Positions 1-5,288 of a DNA stretch of 5,384 nucleotides are shown here, piece after piece. The position numbers and the translations under genes are program-made. Source of the stretch: an uncultured Eubacterium sp. (GTDB lineage: Bacteria > Bacillota > Clostridia > Lachnospirales > Lachnospiraceae). Location of the stretch: NCBI GenBank assembly GCA_900547255.1, contig URGC01000131.1:1-5384 (forward strand), in the 5' to 3' direction. Below the pieces are notes generated by a model, which was not told the DNA's origin, made no database searches, and saw only the letters and a program-made list of their open reading frames with translations. Position 1 is the stretch's first letter, and the number at the start of each line of letters is the position of its first letter.

Positions 1-18
1 TGTATTCTGAACCATCAT
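1..18 (-). CDS. 5' end of a gene leaving the window on the left (partial, product unknown)
   Basis: On the minus strand, the sequence after the stop of the repeat-protein gene contains a strong Shine-Dalgarno, GGAGGG (24-29), followed after 5 nt by ATG (16-18) and after 8 nt by a second in-frame ATG (13-15). Translation would begin MMVQNT or MVQNT and then leaves the window. The second ATG has the better spacing. A rival start in another frame, ATG at 29-31 (MEGYYDGSEY), has only a weak AAGTGA upstream. Whichever is right, the gene would lie about 25-40 bp after the repeat gene and in the same direction, as expected for an operon. Too little is visible to name a product; only a ribosome binding site plus start codon is seen. 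Confidence 0.35.
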
Positions 19-53
19 AATAGCCCTCCATGTCACTTATTAATAGTTATTCT

Positions 54-998
54 CTATAATCCAAGTCTTACTTTCTCCATGTTATCTGCTGACATATGTA
101 TATTAAGAATAGGGGTTACATCCATCCCTGCTTCAAGCCCCAATCTTATCTGTTCCATCTGCTTATGGTCATATGCTGTGTCTGCATATATGCTCACATC
201 AACTCCCGATATAAGTCCTTTAAGTATCTCCTGGCTCTGCAATTCATCGGGCTCTTTGTTGACCCTGCCCTCTCTTATCTGCTCCATCTGGCATGCATCT
301 ATGAATGGGTCACCATACTTCTCAACATTCTTGCCTTCCTGTAATCCAAGCCTTACCTGCTCCATCTGTCCAGACGAGAAACCTGTCATCGCATATCCTG
401 ACACATCAACTCCGGCTTCTAATCCAAGCCTTATCTGTCTCATCTGCTCACTGTTAAACTCATGTAACAGATACTGTGTAACGTCAACACAATGCTCAAG
501 TCCTATTCTTATCTCCTTTAGCTGATACTCATCATATCCCTCATTAACAAAAAAGCTTAAATCAATGCCATTCTTATCAGCTAATCTCAACTGCTTAAGT
601 ACTCCGCCGCTGCATCCCTTATTGACATAATACATAACGTCATATCCATAATGGCTTGCAAGACGAATCTCCCGCATAACTGTATAATCCCTGTCCGAAT
701 CAATAATAAATGTAAGATTACTTCCATCAAGCATTGCCTGCTTAATCTCTTCCATCTGTCTGTAATCATACTTAGGGTCAGCATAGAATGATACATCCAG
801 TCCCATCTCAAGGCCAAGTCTGATTGATTTCATCTGTGACGAATCATACTCTGGTGATGCATACACAGAATAATCCACTCCATCCTTATAGCCCTTCATA
901 ATCTCCATACTCTGAAAACGATCAAATCCAAGAGATGCCATCTTCTCTTTATAATCGCTGCTTTCTATTATTCCAGCTATCGAATTAATAAGTTCCAT
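54..998 (-). CDS. 26-residue tandem-repeat protein (probable solenoid), function unknown
   Basis: This 314-residue protein has a 24-residue N-terminal cap and then repeats up to the stop: eight full 26-residue units (residues 25-232), one shortened 17-residue unit (233-249), two full units (250-301) and a closing half unit (302-314). Conserved unit positions are Asp2, Gln5-Met6, Ile9-Arg10-Leu11-Gly12-Leu13, Gly16, Asp18-Val19-Ser20 and Tyr22-Ala23. The first half reads as an amphipathic helix and the second as a short turn or strand, suggesting a solenoid binding scaffold. There is no signal peptide, membrane segment or catalytic motif, so it is probably cytoplasmic. I recall similar repeats in hypothetical proteins of gut Clostridia but know no assigned function. 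The ATG at 998 is supported by AAAGGA (1008-1013) nine bases upstream. The gene lies 73 bp after the nuclease-helicase gene in the same orientation and may be cotranscribed with it. ORF confidence is high; the function is unknown. Confidence 0.9.
   Translation of the reverse strand: MELINSIAGIIESSDYKEKMASLGFDRFQSMEIMKGYKDGVDYSVYASPEYDSSQMKSIRLGLEMGLDVSFYADPKYDYRQMEEIKQAMLDGSNLTFIIDSDRDYTVMREIRLASHYGYDVMYYVNKGCSGGVLKQLRLADKNGIDLSFFVNEGYDEYQLKEIRIGLEHCVDVTQYLLHEFNSEQMRQIRLGLEAGVDVSGYAMTGFSSGQMEQVRLGLQEGKNVEKYGDPFIDACQMEQIREGRVNKEPDELQSQEILKGLISGVDVSIYADTAYDHKQMEQIRLGLEAGMDVTPILNIHMSADNMEKVRLGL
57..926 (-). repeat. Coding tandem repeat, 78-bp period, about 11 units
   Basis: The repeat array lies inside the 314-residue protein. 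Unit boundaries run on an exact 78-bp period from 926 down to 303, then a 51-bp unit (252-302), then 78-bp units at 174-251 and 96-173, and a 39-bp half unit at 57-95. Units 2, 7, 8 and 10 are closest to the consensus, while units 3-5 are the most diverged. On the plus strand the conserved core shows as recurring variants of AATCCAAGCCTTATCTG followed by TCCATCTG. DNA copies differ at many third positions, so this is an old protein-level repeat and not a recent microsatellite-like expansion. Confidence 0.93.
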
Positions 999-1012
999 AA
1001 CACCTTATCCTT

Positions 1013-1053
1013 TCAATAATTCAATAATCGTACATAATATATCTATCAATAAT
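1013..1053. repeat. Three direct copies of TCAATAAT before the repeat-protein gene
   Basis: The octamer TCAATAAT (ATTATTGA on the minus strand) occurs at 1013-1020, immediately again at 1021-1028, and at 1046-1053. All three lie in the 73-bp gap between the helicase and the repeat-protein gene. The first copy overlaps the AAAGGA ribosome binding site by one base, and the third overlaps the candidate -10 element. A fourth copy is at 3666-3673, upstream of the glycosyltransferase. The copies are directly visible. Their meaning is uncertain because the DNA is very AT-rich; a regulator site, a promoter-region byproduct or chance are all possible. Confidence 0.4.
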
Positions 1054-1057
1054 TATA
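1052..1057 (-). promoter_or_regulatory. Possible -10 element for the repeat-protein gene
   Basis: On the minus strand this is a perfect TATAAT hexamer, about 53 bases before the ATG at 998. At the expected 16-18 bp spacing the upstream hexamers (TGCAAT, GTGCAA, AGTGCA) are poor matches to TTGACA and lie at the end of the helicase gene. A weak internal promoter is therefore possible, but readthrough from the helicase gene would serve equally well. No terminator hairpin is visible in the gap. Confidence 0.3.
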
Positions 1058-1071
1058 CAATATCGGCATAT

Positions 1072-3555
1072 TTATTGCACTATATTTTTCCAGAAATCCG
1101 ACAAAACTTCACTTATCTTATTCTTATCAGTGACAACAATATCGTCCCATTCTCTCGGAAAAAGGTACTGCTGCTCCCGGTTTAGGAATCTGTCATCAAG
1201 CAGTTCTATAACGCCACAGTCACTGCTTGTCCTTATTACTCTTCCTGCCGCCTGAAGGACTTTATTCATTCCCGGATACACATAGGCATACGAAAATCCA
1301 TCCTTTCCCTGCCCGTCAAAATAGTCACGCAGAATATCCCTGTCCCTGCATATCATGGGAAGTCCTGTGCCTACTATGACTGCTCCTATAAGACTGTCCT
1401 GTCTCAGATCAATTCCCTCTGAAAATATTCCGCCTGCCACGCAGAATCCAATAAGCGAGCCGTTACATTCTGAATTGTTAAACATTTCAAGAAACCATTC
1501 TTTATCCTGCTCTCTCATGTCCGTTTTTTGCAATAAAATCTTAGTCTCATCTGTATACAGAATCAGTGTATCCTGCGTATCTTCTGTAAGTTCATATGGT
1601 GAATACATAGACACATACATGTCATACACCTTCTGCATATATGCGTAGGACGGAAAGAACACCATGTATTTTCCATTCATTGCAGTGATTGTCTCATGTA
1701 TATAACTGCATATCTTTCCATATTCTGTATCATTTCTTCTTGTGTATCTGCTGCTTACATCACGCCCGATTACAATACGCCGTCTTTCTCTCGGAAATGT
1801 TGACTGCGCATATATTGCATAATCCTCCGCATTGCCGGTAAGCATCTCTTTAAAGAAATTGACCGGCAGTAGTGTCGCTGAGAAAAATATCGTGCTTCTT
1901 GCACTGTACAGCCTGTCAGCGATATTATTTGACGGGTCAACACAGAACAGGTTAACACAGAAATCGCCTTTAGAATTGTGCTCTGTATATATCACATATT
2001 TTTCATCAAGGCAGTCATACATATTAAGAAAATGATTAACCTCGAAGAAAAATTCAAGCAGTTCTTTCCTGTATCGGTAATTATTATGTTTTTCAAGAAA
2101 GCTCTGGATTCCAATGGCAAGATATGAAAGATACTCTGGAAGCCTTCCAAGTGAATCACTGCCGCCAAACACCTTGTAAGTATCACATTCCCGCTTCATT
2201 GACAGCAGATGCCTGTTAACCCTTTCAAACTGCGCTATAAGCTTTCTGTCTGCGTTTTCTTTATCCTCTGATAACAGCTTTTTAGTCTCTAAGACATGCT
2301 CTTTTACAAGCACTGCGCTATACATTTCACGCGCCCTGTCCACAAGATTGTGTGCCTCGTCCACAAGAAATATATAATCCTTCTTGGAGCCCTGTGCAAA
2401 ATACCGTTTGAGTGCAACATTAGGGTCAAACACATAATTATAATCACAGATAATTCCATCGCACCAGTAAGTTGCATCTAACCCCATCTCAAATGGACAT
2501 ACGTTATGCTTGCCTGCATATTCTGTCACCGTGTCCCTGTCGATTGACAGATTATTCGTTATCATGTCATACACGGCATCATTAACACGGTCGTAATGCC
2601 CTTTCGCCCTGTCGCAGTCCTTTGCGCTGCATACACATTCTGTATTCGGGCAGATTTTCTCTTTGGCGGTAAGAATTATGCTTCTGAAATACAAACCATT
2701 ATCTCTTAAAAGCTTGTAGGTATCATCCGCAACAGTCCTTGTTATCGTCTTGGATGTCAGATAAAATATCTTGTCTGCCATTCCCTGACCCATAGCCATA
2801 ACCGATGGAAATATTGTAGAAATGGTCTTGCCAACACCGGTTGACGCCTGGATAAACAGGTTATTGCCACGCTCAACAGACCTGTACACGCCTACCACAA
2901 GATTTTTCTGTCCTTCTCTGTATTCAAATGGAAACTCTATATTTTCGATAGATTCCTGCCTTTTCTTCCTGCTCTCGAATACAAAATCGCTCCAGCGTTT
3001 AAACTGCGCTACAAGTCCGTCAAACCAGCCCACAACATCTTTTACCGGCAGCAGTTCACTGAATTTCTTAATCTCCTCAGTCAGTGGATTGCAATATGTC
3101 ATCTGCACAGTTATCTCATCAAGATTGTGTCTTACCGCAAATATATACGCATAACACATAGCCTGTGCCTTGTGGACATACACAGCCTCTTTCATCTTAG
3201 AAACGTCCTGCCTTGTTGTCTTTATCTCATCAATTATCACATCTGACATAGGAAGCCTGTTGCCCTCATCATCCTCGTCCATATCACATATTATGCCGTC
3301 TGCCCTGCCCTCTATGGCAACAACATATGGTTCTCCATCAGAGTCCGACAGCTCTATGTTATATTTCAACAAAACCTCGGCGTGATACCTGCTTCCTGCA
3401 CTTTTCTGGAGCTTTCTGTGAATCCTTGCGCCCTCCTGCATGACACTGACATCCATAACCGCACCGCTTCCAGAGTCAATATCACCACTGCTGTATATGA
3501 ATTCAACAAGATTTCTCACTGATATTCTTAATGTATTGCCCTTTACCTCATACAT
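1072..3555 (-). CDS. PD-(D/E)XK nuclease fused to an iron-sulphur XPD/DinG-family DNA helicase
   Basis: This 827-residue protein has two parts. Residues 1-190 carry the RecB-type nuclease signature: His46 in GARIHRKL, Asp86 in GRAD, Glu110-x-Lys112 in DEIKTT, and Gln131-x3-Tyr135. The rest is an SF2 helicase: EYREGQ (211-216), Walker A ASTGVGKT (237-244), motif Ia near 264-274, a cysteine cluster (Cys302, Cys307, Cys309, Cys314, Cys353) likely to bind a 4Fe-4S cluster, DEAH box (399-402), SAT motif (559-561), motif V near 703-717 and QAAGRVIR (768-775). By family it should unwind DNA 5' to 3' using ATP, and the intact nuclease residues predict metal-dependent DNA cleavage. Firmicute DinG often has a DnaQ-like exonuclease at the N-terminus instead, so this is a different fusion. 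Every core motif is present and there is no frameshift. AAGGAG (3564-3569), eight bases before the ATG, fixes the start. Repair or processing of damaged, invading or recombining DNA is inferred. Confidence 0.95.
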   Translation of the reverse strand: MYEVKGNTLRISVRNLVEFIYSSGDIDSGSGAVMDVSVMQEGARIHRKLQKSAGSRYHAEVLLKYNIELSDSDGEPYVVAIEGRADGIICDMDEDDEGNRLPMSDVIIDEIKTTRQDVSKMKEAVYVHKAQAMCYAYIFAVRHNLDEITVQMTYCNPLTEEIKKFSELLPVKDVVGWFDGLVAQFKRWSDFVFESRKKRQESIENIEFPFEYREGQKNLVVGVYRSVERGNNLFIQASTGVGKTISTIFPSVMAMGQGMADKIFYLTSKTITRTVADDTYKLLRDNGLYFRSIILTAKEKICPNTECVCSAKDCDRAKGHYDRVNDAVYDMITNNLSIDRDTVTEYAGKHNVCPFEMGLDATYWCDGIICDYNYVFDPNVALKRYFAQGSKKDYIFLVDEAHNLVDRAREMYSAVLVKEHVLETKKLLSEDKENADRKLIAQFERVNRHLLSMKRECDTYKVFGGSDSLGRLPEYLSYLAIGIQSFLEKHNNYRYRKELLEFFFEVNHFLNMYDCLDEKYVIYTEHNSKGDFCVNLFCVDPSNNIADRLYSARSTIFFSATLLPVNFFKEMLTGNAEDYAIYAQSTFPRERRRIVIGRDVSSRYTRRNDTEYGKICSYIHETITAMNGKYMVFFPSYAYMQKVYDMYVSMYSPYELTEDTQDTLILYTDETKILLQKTDMREQDKEWFLEMFNNSECNGSLIGFCVAGGIFSEGIDLRQDSLIGAVIVGTGLPMICRDRDILRDYFDGQGKDGFSYAYVYPGMNKVLQAAGRVIRTSSDCGVIELLDDRFLNREQQYLFPREWDDIVVTDKNKISEVLSDFWKNIVQ

Positions 3556-3581
3556 TACAACATCTCCTTCACTATATTTAG

Positions 3582-3610
3582 ATATTATCCTATTTTTGCA
3601 ATATTTACAA
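3582..3610 (-). promoter_or_regulatory. Candidate promoter of the nuclease-helicase gene
   Basis: On the minus strand, TTGTAA (3605-3610) and TAATAT (3582-3587) are separated by exactly 17 bp; each matches 4 of 6 consensus positions. An overlapping GATAAT (3584-3589) is a better -10 but sits only 15 bp away. The start codon at 3555 would follow a leader of about 20 bases that holds the AAGGAG site. The imperfect palindrome TTGCAATATTTACAA (3596-3610, 5 of 7 pairs) covers the -35 and part of the spacer, so a repressor site is conceivable. Confidence 0.35.
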
Positions 3611-3629
3611 TGTCAGATGCTCTTCCGGC

Positions 3630-3658
3630 TTGACTTTTCAGATGGATAAATGCACAAT
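3630..3658 (+). promoter_or_regulatory. Candidate promoter of the glycosyltransferase gene
   Basis: TTGACT (3630-3635, 5 of 6) and CACAAT (3653-3658, 4 of 6) are 17 bp apart. Transcription would begin near 3665 and give a leader of roughly 28 bases before the ATG at 3693. The heptamer TCAGATG occurs just upstream (3613-3619) and again inside the spacer (3639-3645), which could mark a regulator site. This promoter and the candidate helicase promoter diverge, with about 20 bp between their -35 boxes. Confidence 0.4.
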
Positions 3659-3692
3659 CTAATTATCAATAATATCAAGGAGCCGATGCATA

Positions 3693-4757
3693 ATGATTAA
3701 TATTTCTTTATGTATGATTGTAAAAAATGAGTCCGCCATATTAAGGCGTTGTCTTGATTCATATAAATCTGTCGCCGATGAAATCATAATAATAGACACT
3801 GGTTCGACAGATAATACCAAAGAAATAGCCAGCGAATACACTGACAAAATATATGATTATGTGTGGGAGGATGATTTTGCCAAAGCACGAAATTTTGCTT
3901 TCAGCAAAGCAACATGTGACTATATATTCAGTGCCGATGCGGATGAGATGTTAGATAAAGCTAATCAGTCTGCCCTGCTGCAGCTTAAATCTGTTCTTCT
4001 TCCTGAGATTGATATTGTACAGATGAAATATGTCAACTGCGTTGATGGCAATTCTGTGTACAATTCAAGAAAGGAGCTACGCCCTAAATTATTCAAGCGT
4101 CTCCGCACATTTGAATGGATTTCTCCAATTCATGAGACAATAAGATTAAATCCTGTCGTGTTTGACAGCGATATAGAGATTCTTCATATTCCACAGCAGT
4201 CGCACAGCAAACGTGATTTTGGAACATTTGTGAAAGCACTGGATAAAGGTGTGCGCCTTGAAAATTATGTTGTCACAATGTTCTGTAAGGAATTATGGAG
4301 TACTGGTGATGATAAAGATTACCGCGAACTTCTTCCTGTATATGAAAAATACATGACTACATACACTGATGAGTCATGCTTTAAGGAAGTAAGCTGTATT
4401 CTTGCGAGAATGTACAGGCTTGCTGGAATGAAAGATGCATTTTTTAAGACAGTTTTAAAGCAGGTCGCCAACAATCCATCTTCTGAGATATGTCTTGAGC
4501 TTGGTGACTATTACCTTTCCCTTGAAGACTACGAGGAAGCTGTTCTTTGGTATGTCAATGCTGCATATGAGACACAGCCTGTACTTGATATACATGCCGG
4601 CGGTGACACGCCTCTTAACCAGCTTGCCATCTGTTATGACAGGTTATCATGCCTTATGCGTGATGCCGGCGATGACGAAGCTTTAAGAACTTATAATGAG
4701 CTTGCCAATAATTACAGACATCAGGCTGATAGCTGGACAATGCCTGAAGAATTATAG
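3693..4757 (+). CDS. Family 2 glycosyltransferase (SunS-like) with TPR-like C-terminal helices
   Basis: This 354-residue protein is predicted to transfer a sugar from a nucleotide-sugar donor; the acceptor is unknown. Residues 1-100 form a GT-A fold: SLCMIVKNE near 5-13, the nucleotide-binding loop DTGSTD (35-40), WEDDFAKARN (58-67) and the DxD metal site in SADADE (Asp82, Asp84). FEWISPIHE (140-148) matches the acceptor-side motif of SunS-type enzymes. The C-terminal part (about 220-340) is helical, with TPR-like helices near 266-292 and 308-338. There is no signal peptide or membrane segment, so it is cytoplasmic. SunS itself modifies the peptide sublancin, but no small cysteine-rich peptide gene lies nearby, so S-glycosylation should not be assumed; surface polysaccharide or protein glycosylation are alternatives. 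AAGGAG (3677-3682) ends ten bases before the ATG. A nearer ATG at 3686 is out of frame and stops after four codons. The gene is monocistronic and ends at a hairpin shared with the convergent gene. Confidence 0.92.
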   Translation: MINISLCMIVKNESAILRRCLDSYKSVADEIIIIDTGSTDNTKEIASEYTDKIYDYVWEDDFAKARNFAFSKATCDYIFSADADEMLDKANQSALLQLKSVLLPEIDIVQMKYVNCVDGNSVYNSRKELRPKLFKRLRTFEWISPIHETIRLNPVVFDSDIEILHIPQQSHSKRDFGTFVKALDKGVRLENYVVTMFCKELWSTGDDKDYRELLPVYEKYMTTYTDESCFKEVSCILARMYRLAGMKDAFFKTVLKQVANNPSSEICLELGDYYLSLEDYEEAVLWYVNAAYETQPVLDIHAGGDTPLNQLAICYDRLSCLMRDAGDDEALRTYNELANNYRHQADSWTMPEEL

Positions 4758-4761
4758 ATTT

Positions 4762-4795
4762 GAAGACCTGATTAATATAGATTAATCAGGTCTTC
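4762..4795. terminator. Perfect 15-bp hairpin between convergent genes, probable bidirectional terminator
   Basis: GAAGACCTGATTAAT (4762-4776) and ATTAATCAGGTCTTC (4781-4795) are exact reverse complements around the 4-base loop ATAG. The hairpin begins five bases after the glycosyltransferase stop. For plus-strand transcripts the downstream side is moderately T-rich (TCTTCTTGAT at 4791-4800). For minus-strand transcripts the tail is AAATCTATAATT, without a clear U-run. The right arm contains the final codons and the TGA stop (4786-4788) of the zinc-ribbon gene, so the hairpin overlaps coding sequence. It may terminate both transcripts or protect their 3' ends. Confidence 0.65.
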
Positions 4796-5190
4796 TTGAT
4801 AAATTCTATTCTGCATTTGGGACACTTAATACTTATCCTGCCCTTGCCCTTAGGAACTCTTATCTTCTGTGAGCAGCTTGGGCACTTAAAAATTCTATGT
4901 GTCTTGGAATCCTTGATTCTTAACCTAATCCAGTTAAACCTTCCAACCACCTTATATCTTAACGAAAGATACTTCTGGTTCTCAGCATATCTCCTGGAAA
5001 TGTTGCGGCTCAACATTCTGAAATATGAATAAAACAGAACAATCACCGCTATATAATAAATAAAATTATTACGACAGAATAATGTGATAACTAAAAGTAT
5101 AAGCGAAAGATATATAAGGAACCTGGAAAACTGGTCTGCTCCATATCTTCCCTGCATAAACTGCATTACCTTCTGTCTGAACCTACTCAT
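4786..5190 (-). CDS. Small two-helix membrane protein with a C-terminal zinc ribbon
   Basis: From the chosen start this is a 134-residue protein. A short basic N-terminus leads to two hydrophobic segments (about residues 23-39 and 42-58) separated by a tight turn. A basic region follows (RNISRR and beyond), and near the C-terminus is a zinc ribbon with two CPxC knuckles (Cys103/Cys106 and Cys123/Cys126) 16 residues apart. Positive charge on both sides of the hairpin predicts that both termini, and the ribbon, are cytoplasmic. The ribbon, with VPKGKG between its knuckles, could bind nucleic acid or a protein partner; I do not know a function for this family. ATG at 5190 is preferred: the only ribosome binding site, AAAGGA (5202-5207), is 11 bases upstream of it, whereas the longer frame's ATG at 5200-5202 overlaps that site. 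The longer form would add four residues. The gene stands alone and converges on the glycosyltransferase; its stop codon lies inside the shared hairpin. Confidence 0.85.
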   Translation of the reverse strand: MSRFRQKVMQFMQGRYGADQFSRFLIYLSLILLVITLFCRNNFIYYIAVIVLFYSYFRMLSRNISRRYAENQKYLSLRYKVVGRFNWIRLRIKDSKTHRIFKCPSCSQKIRVPKGKGRISIKCPKCRIEFIKKT

Positions 5191-5201
5191 TACAAAACTC
5201 A

Positions 5202-5207
5202 TCCTTT
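5202..5207 (-). promoter_or_regulatory. Ribosome binding site that decides the zinc-ribbon start
   Basis: The minus strand reads GAAAGGATGAGTTTTGTAATG around the two candidate starts. AAAGGA directly abuts and overlaps the first ATG (5200-5202), leaving no spacing, but precedes the second ATG (5188-5190) by 11 bases. The repeat-protein gene has a very similar leader, TTGAAAGGAT, nine bases before its start, supporting the downstream choice here. Confidence 0.55.
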
Positions 5208-5275
5208 CAAATAAAACTTATGTACATACTCTATCATATAGGCGGGTAAATGCAATTAAAAATCTATAAATTAAT

Positions 5276-5281
5276 TATAAT
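5276..5281 (+). promoter_or_regulatory. Candidate -10 element upstream of a possible RNA gene
   Basis: This is a perfect TATAAT on the plus strand, placing a start near 5288-5292, where base composition changes sharply from AT-rich to C/G-rich. No good TTGACA-like box lies 16-18 bp upstream (CAATTA at 17 bp, TGCAAT at 19 bp). The surrounding AT-rich tract 5203-5288 also faces the zinc-ribbon gene; on the minus strand TATGAT (5233-5238) is a possible -10 for that gene, again with a weak -35. Confidence 0.3.
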
Positions 5282-5288
5282 ATAAGTA

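Noticed and set aside
1..56. Truncation of the repeat protein by a nonsense or frameshift mutation, since it ends in mid-repeat
   Set aside because: I read all three minus-strand frames past the TAG at 54-56. None continues with the expected ExGxDV part of the unit, and a new ribosome binding site follows, so the half unit looks like the natural end.
79..525. Plus-strand open frame of 148 codons antisense to the repeat protein
   Set aside because: Its regular pattern simply mirrors the 78-bp repeat on the other strand. It lacks a ribosome binding site and covers only part of the real gene; the shorter frame at 96-344 is rejected for the same reason.
1072..3555. CRISPR-associated CasDinG or a Cas4 fusion
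   Set aside because: No CRISPR repeats or other cas genes are present, and the nuclease domain lacks an evident C-terminal Cas4-type cysteine triad. General DinG/XPD relatives fit better.
2822..3649. Several plus-strand open frames of 69-110 codons across the helicase gene
   Set aside because: They are shadows of a gene whose minus-strand frame carries a complete set of helicase and nuclease motifs. They show no recognisable domain.
3693..4757. Glycocin (sublancin-type) bacteriocin cluster
   Set aside because: Only the glycosyltransferase is present. The flanks here have no room for a precursor peptide and show no transporter or thiol-disulphide enzyme gene.
4796..5269. Plus-strand open frames opposite the zinc-ribbon gene
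   Set aside because: They are hydrophobic antisense readings of the membrane segments, without good ribosome binding sites or motifs.
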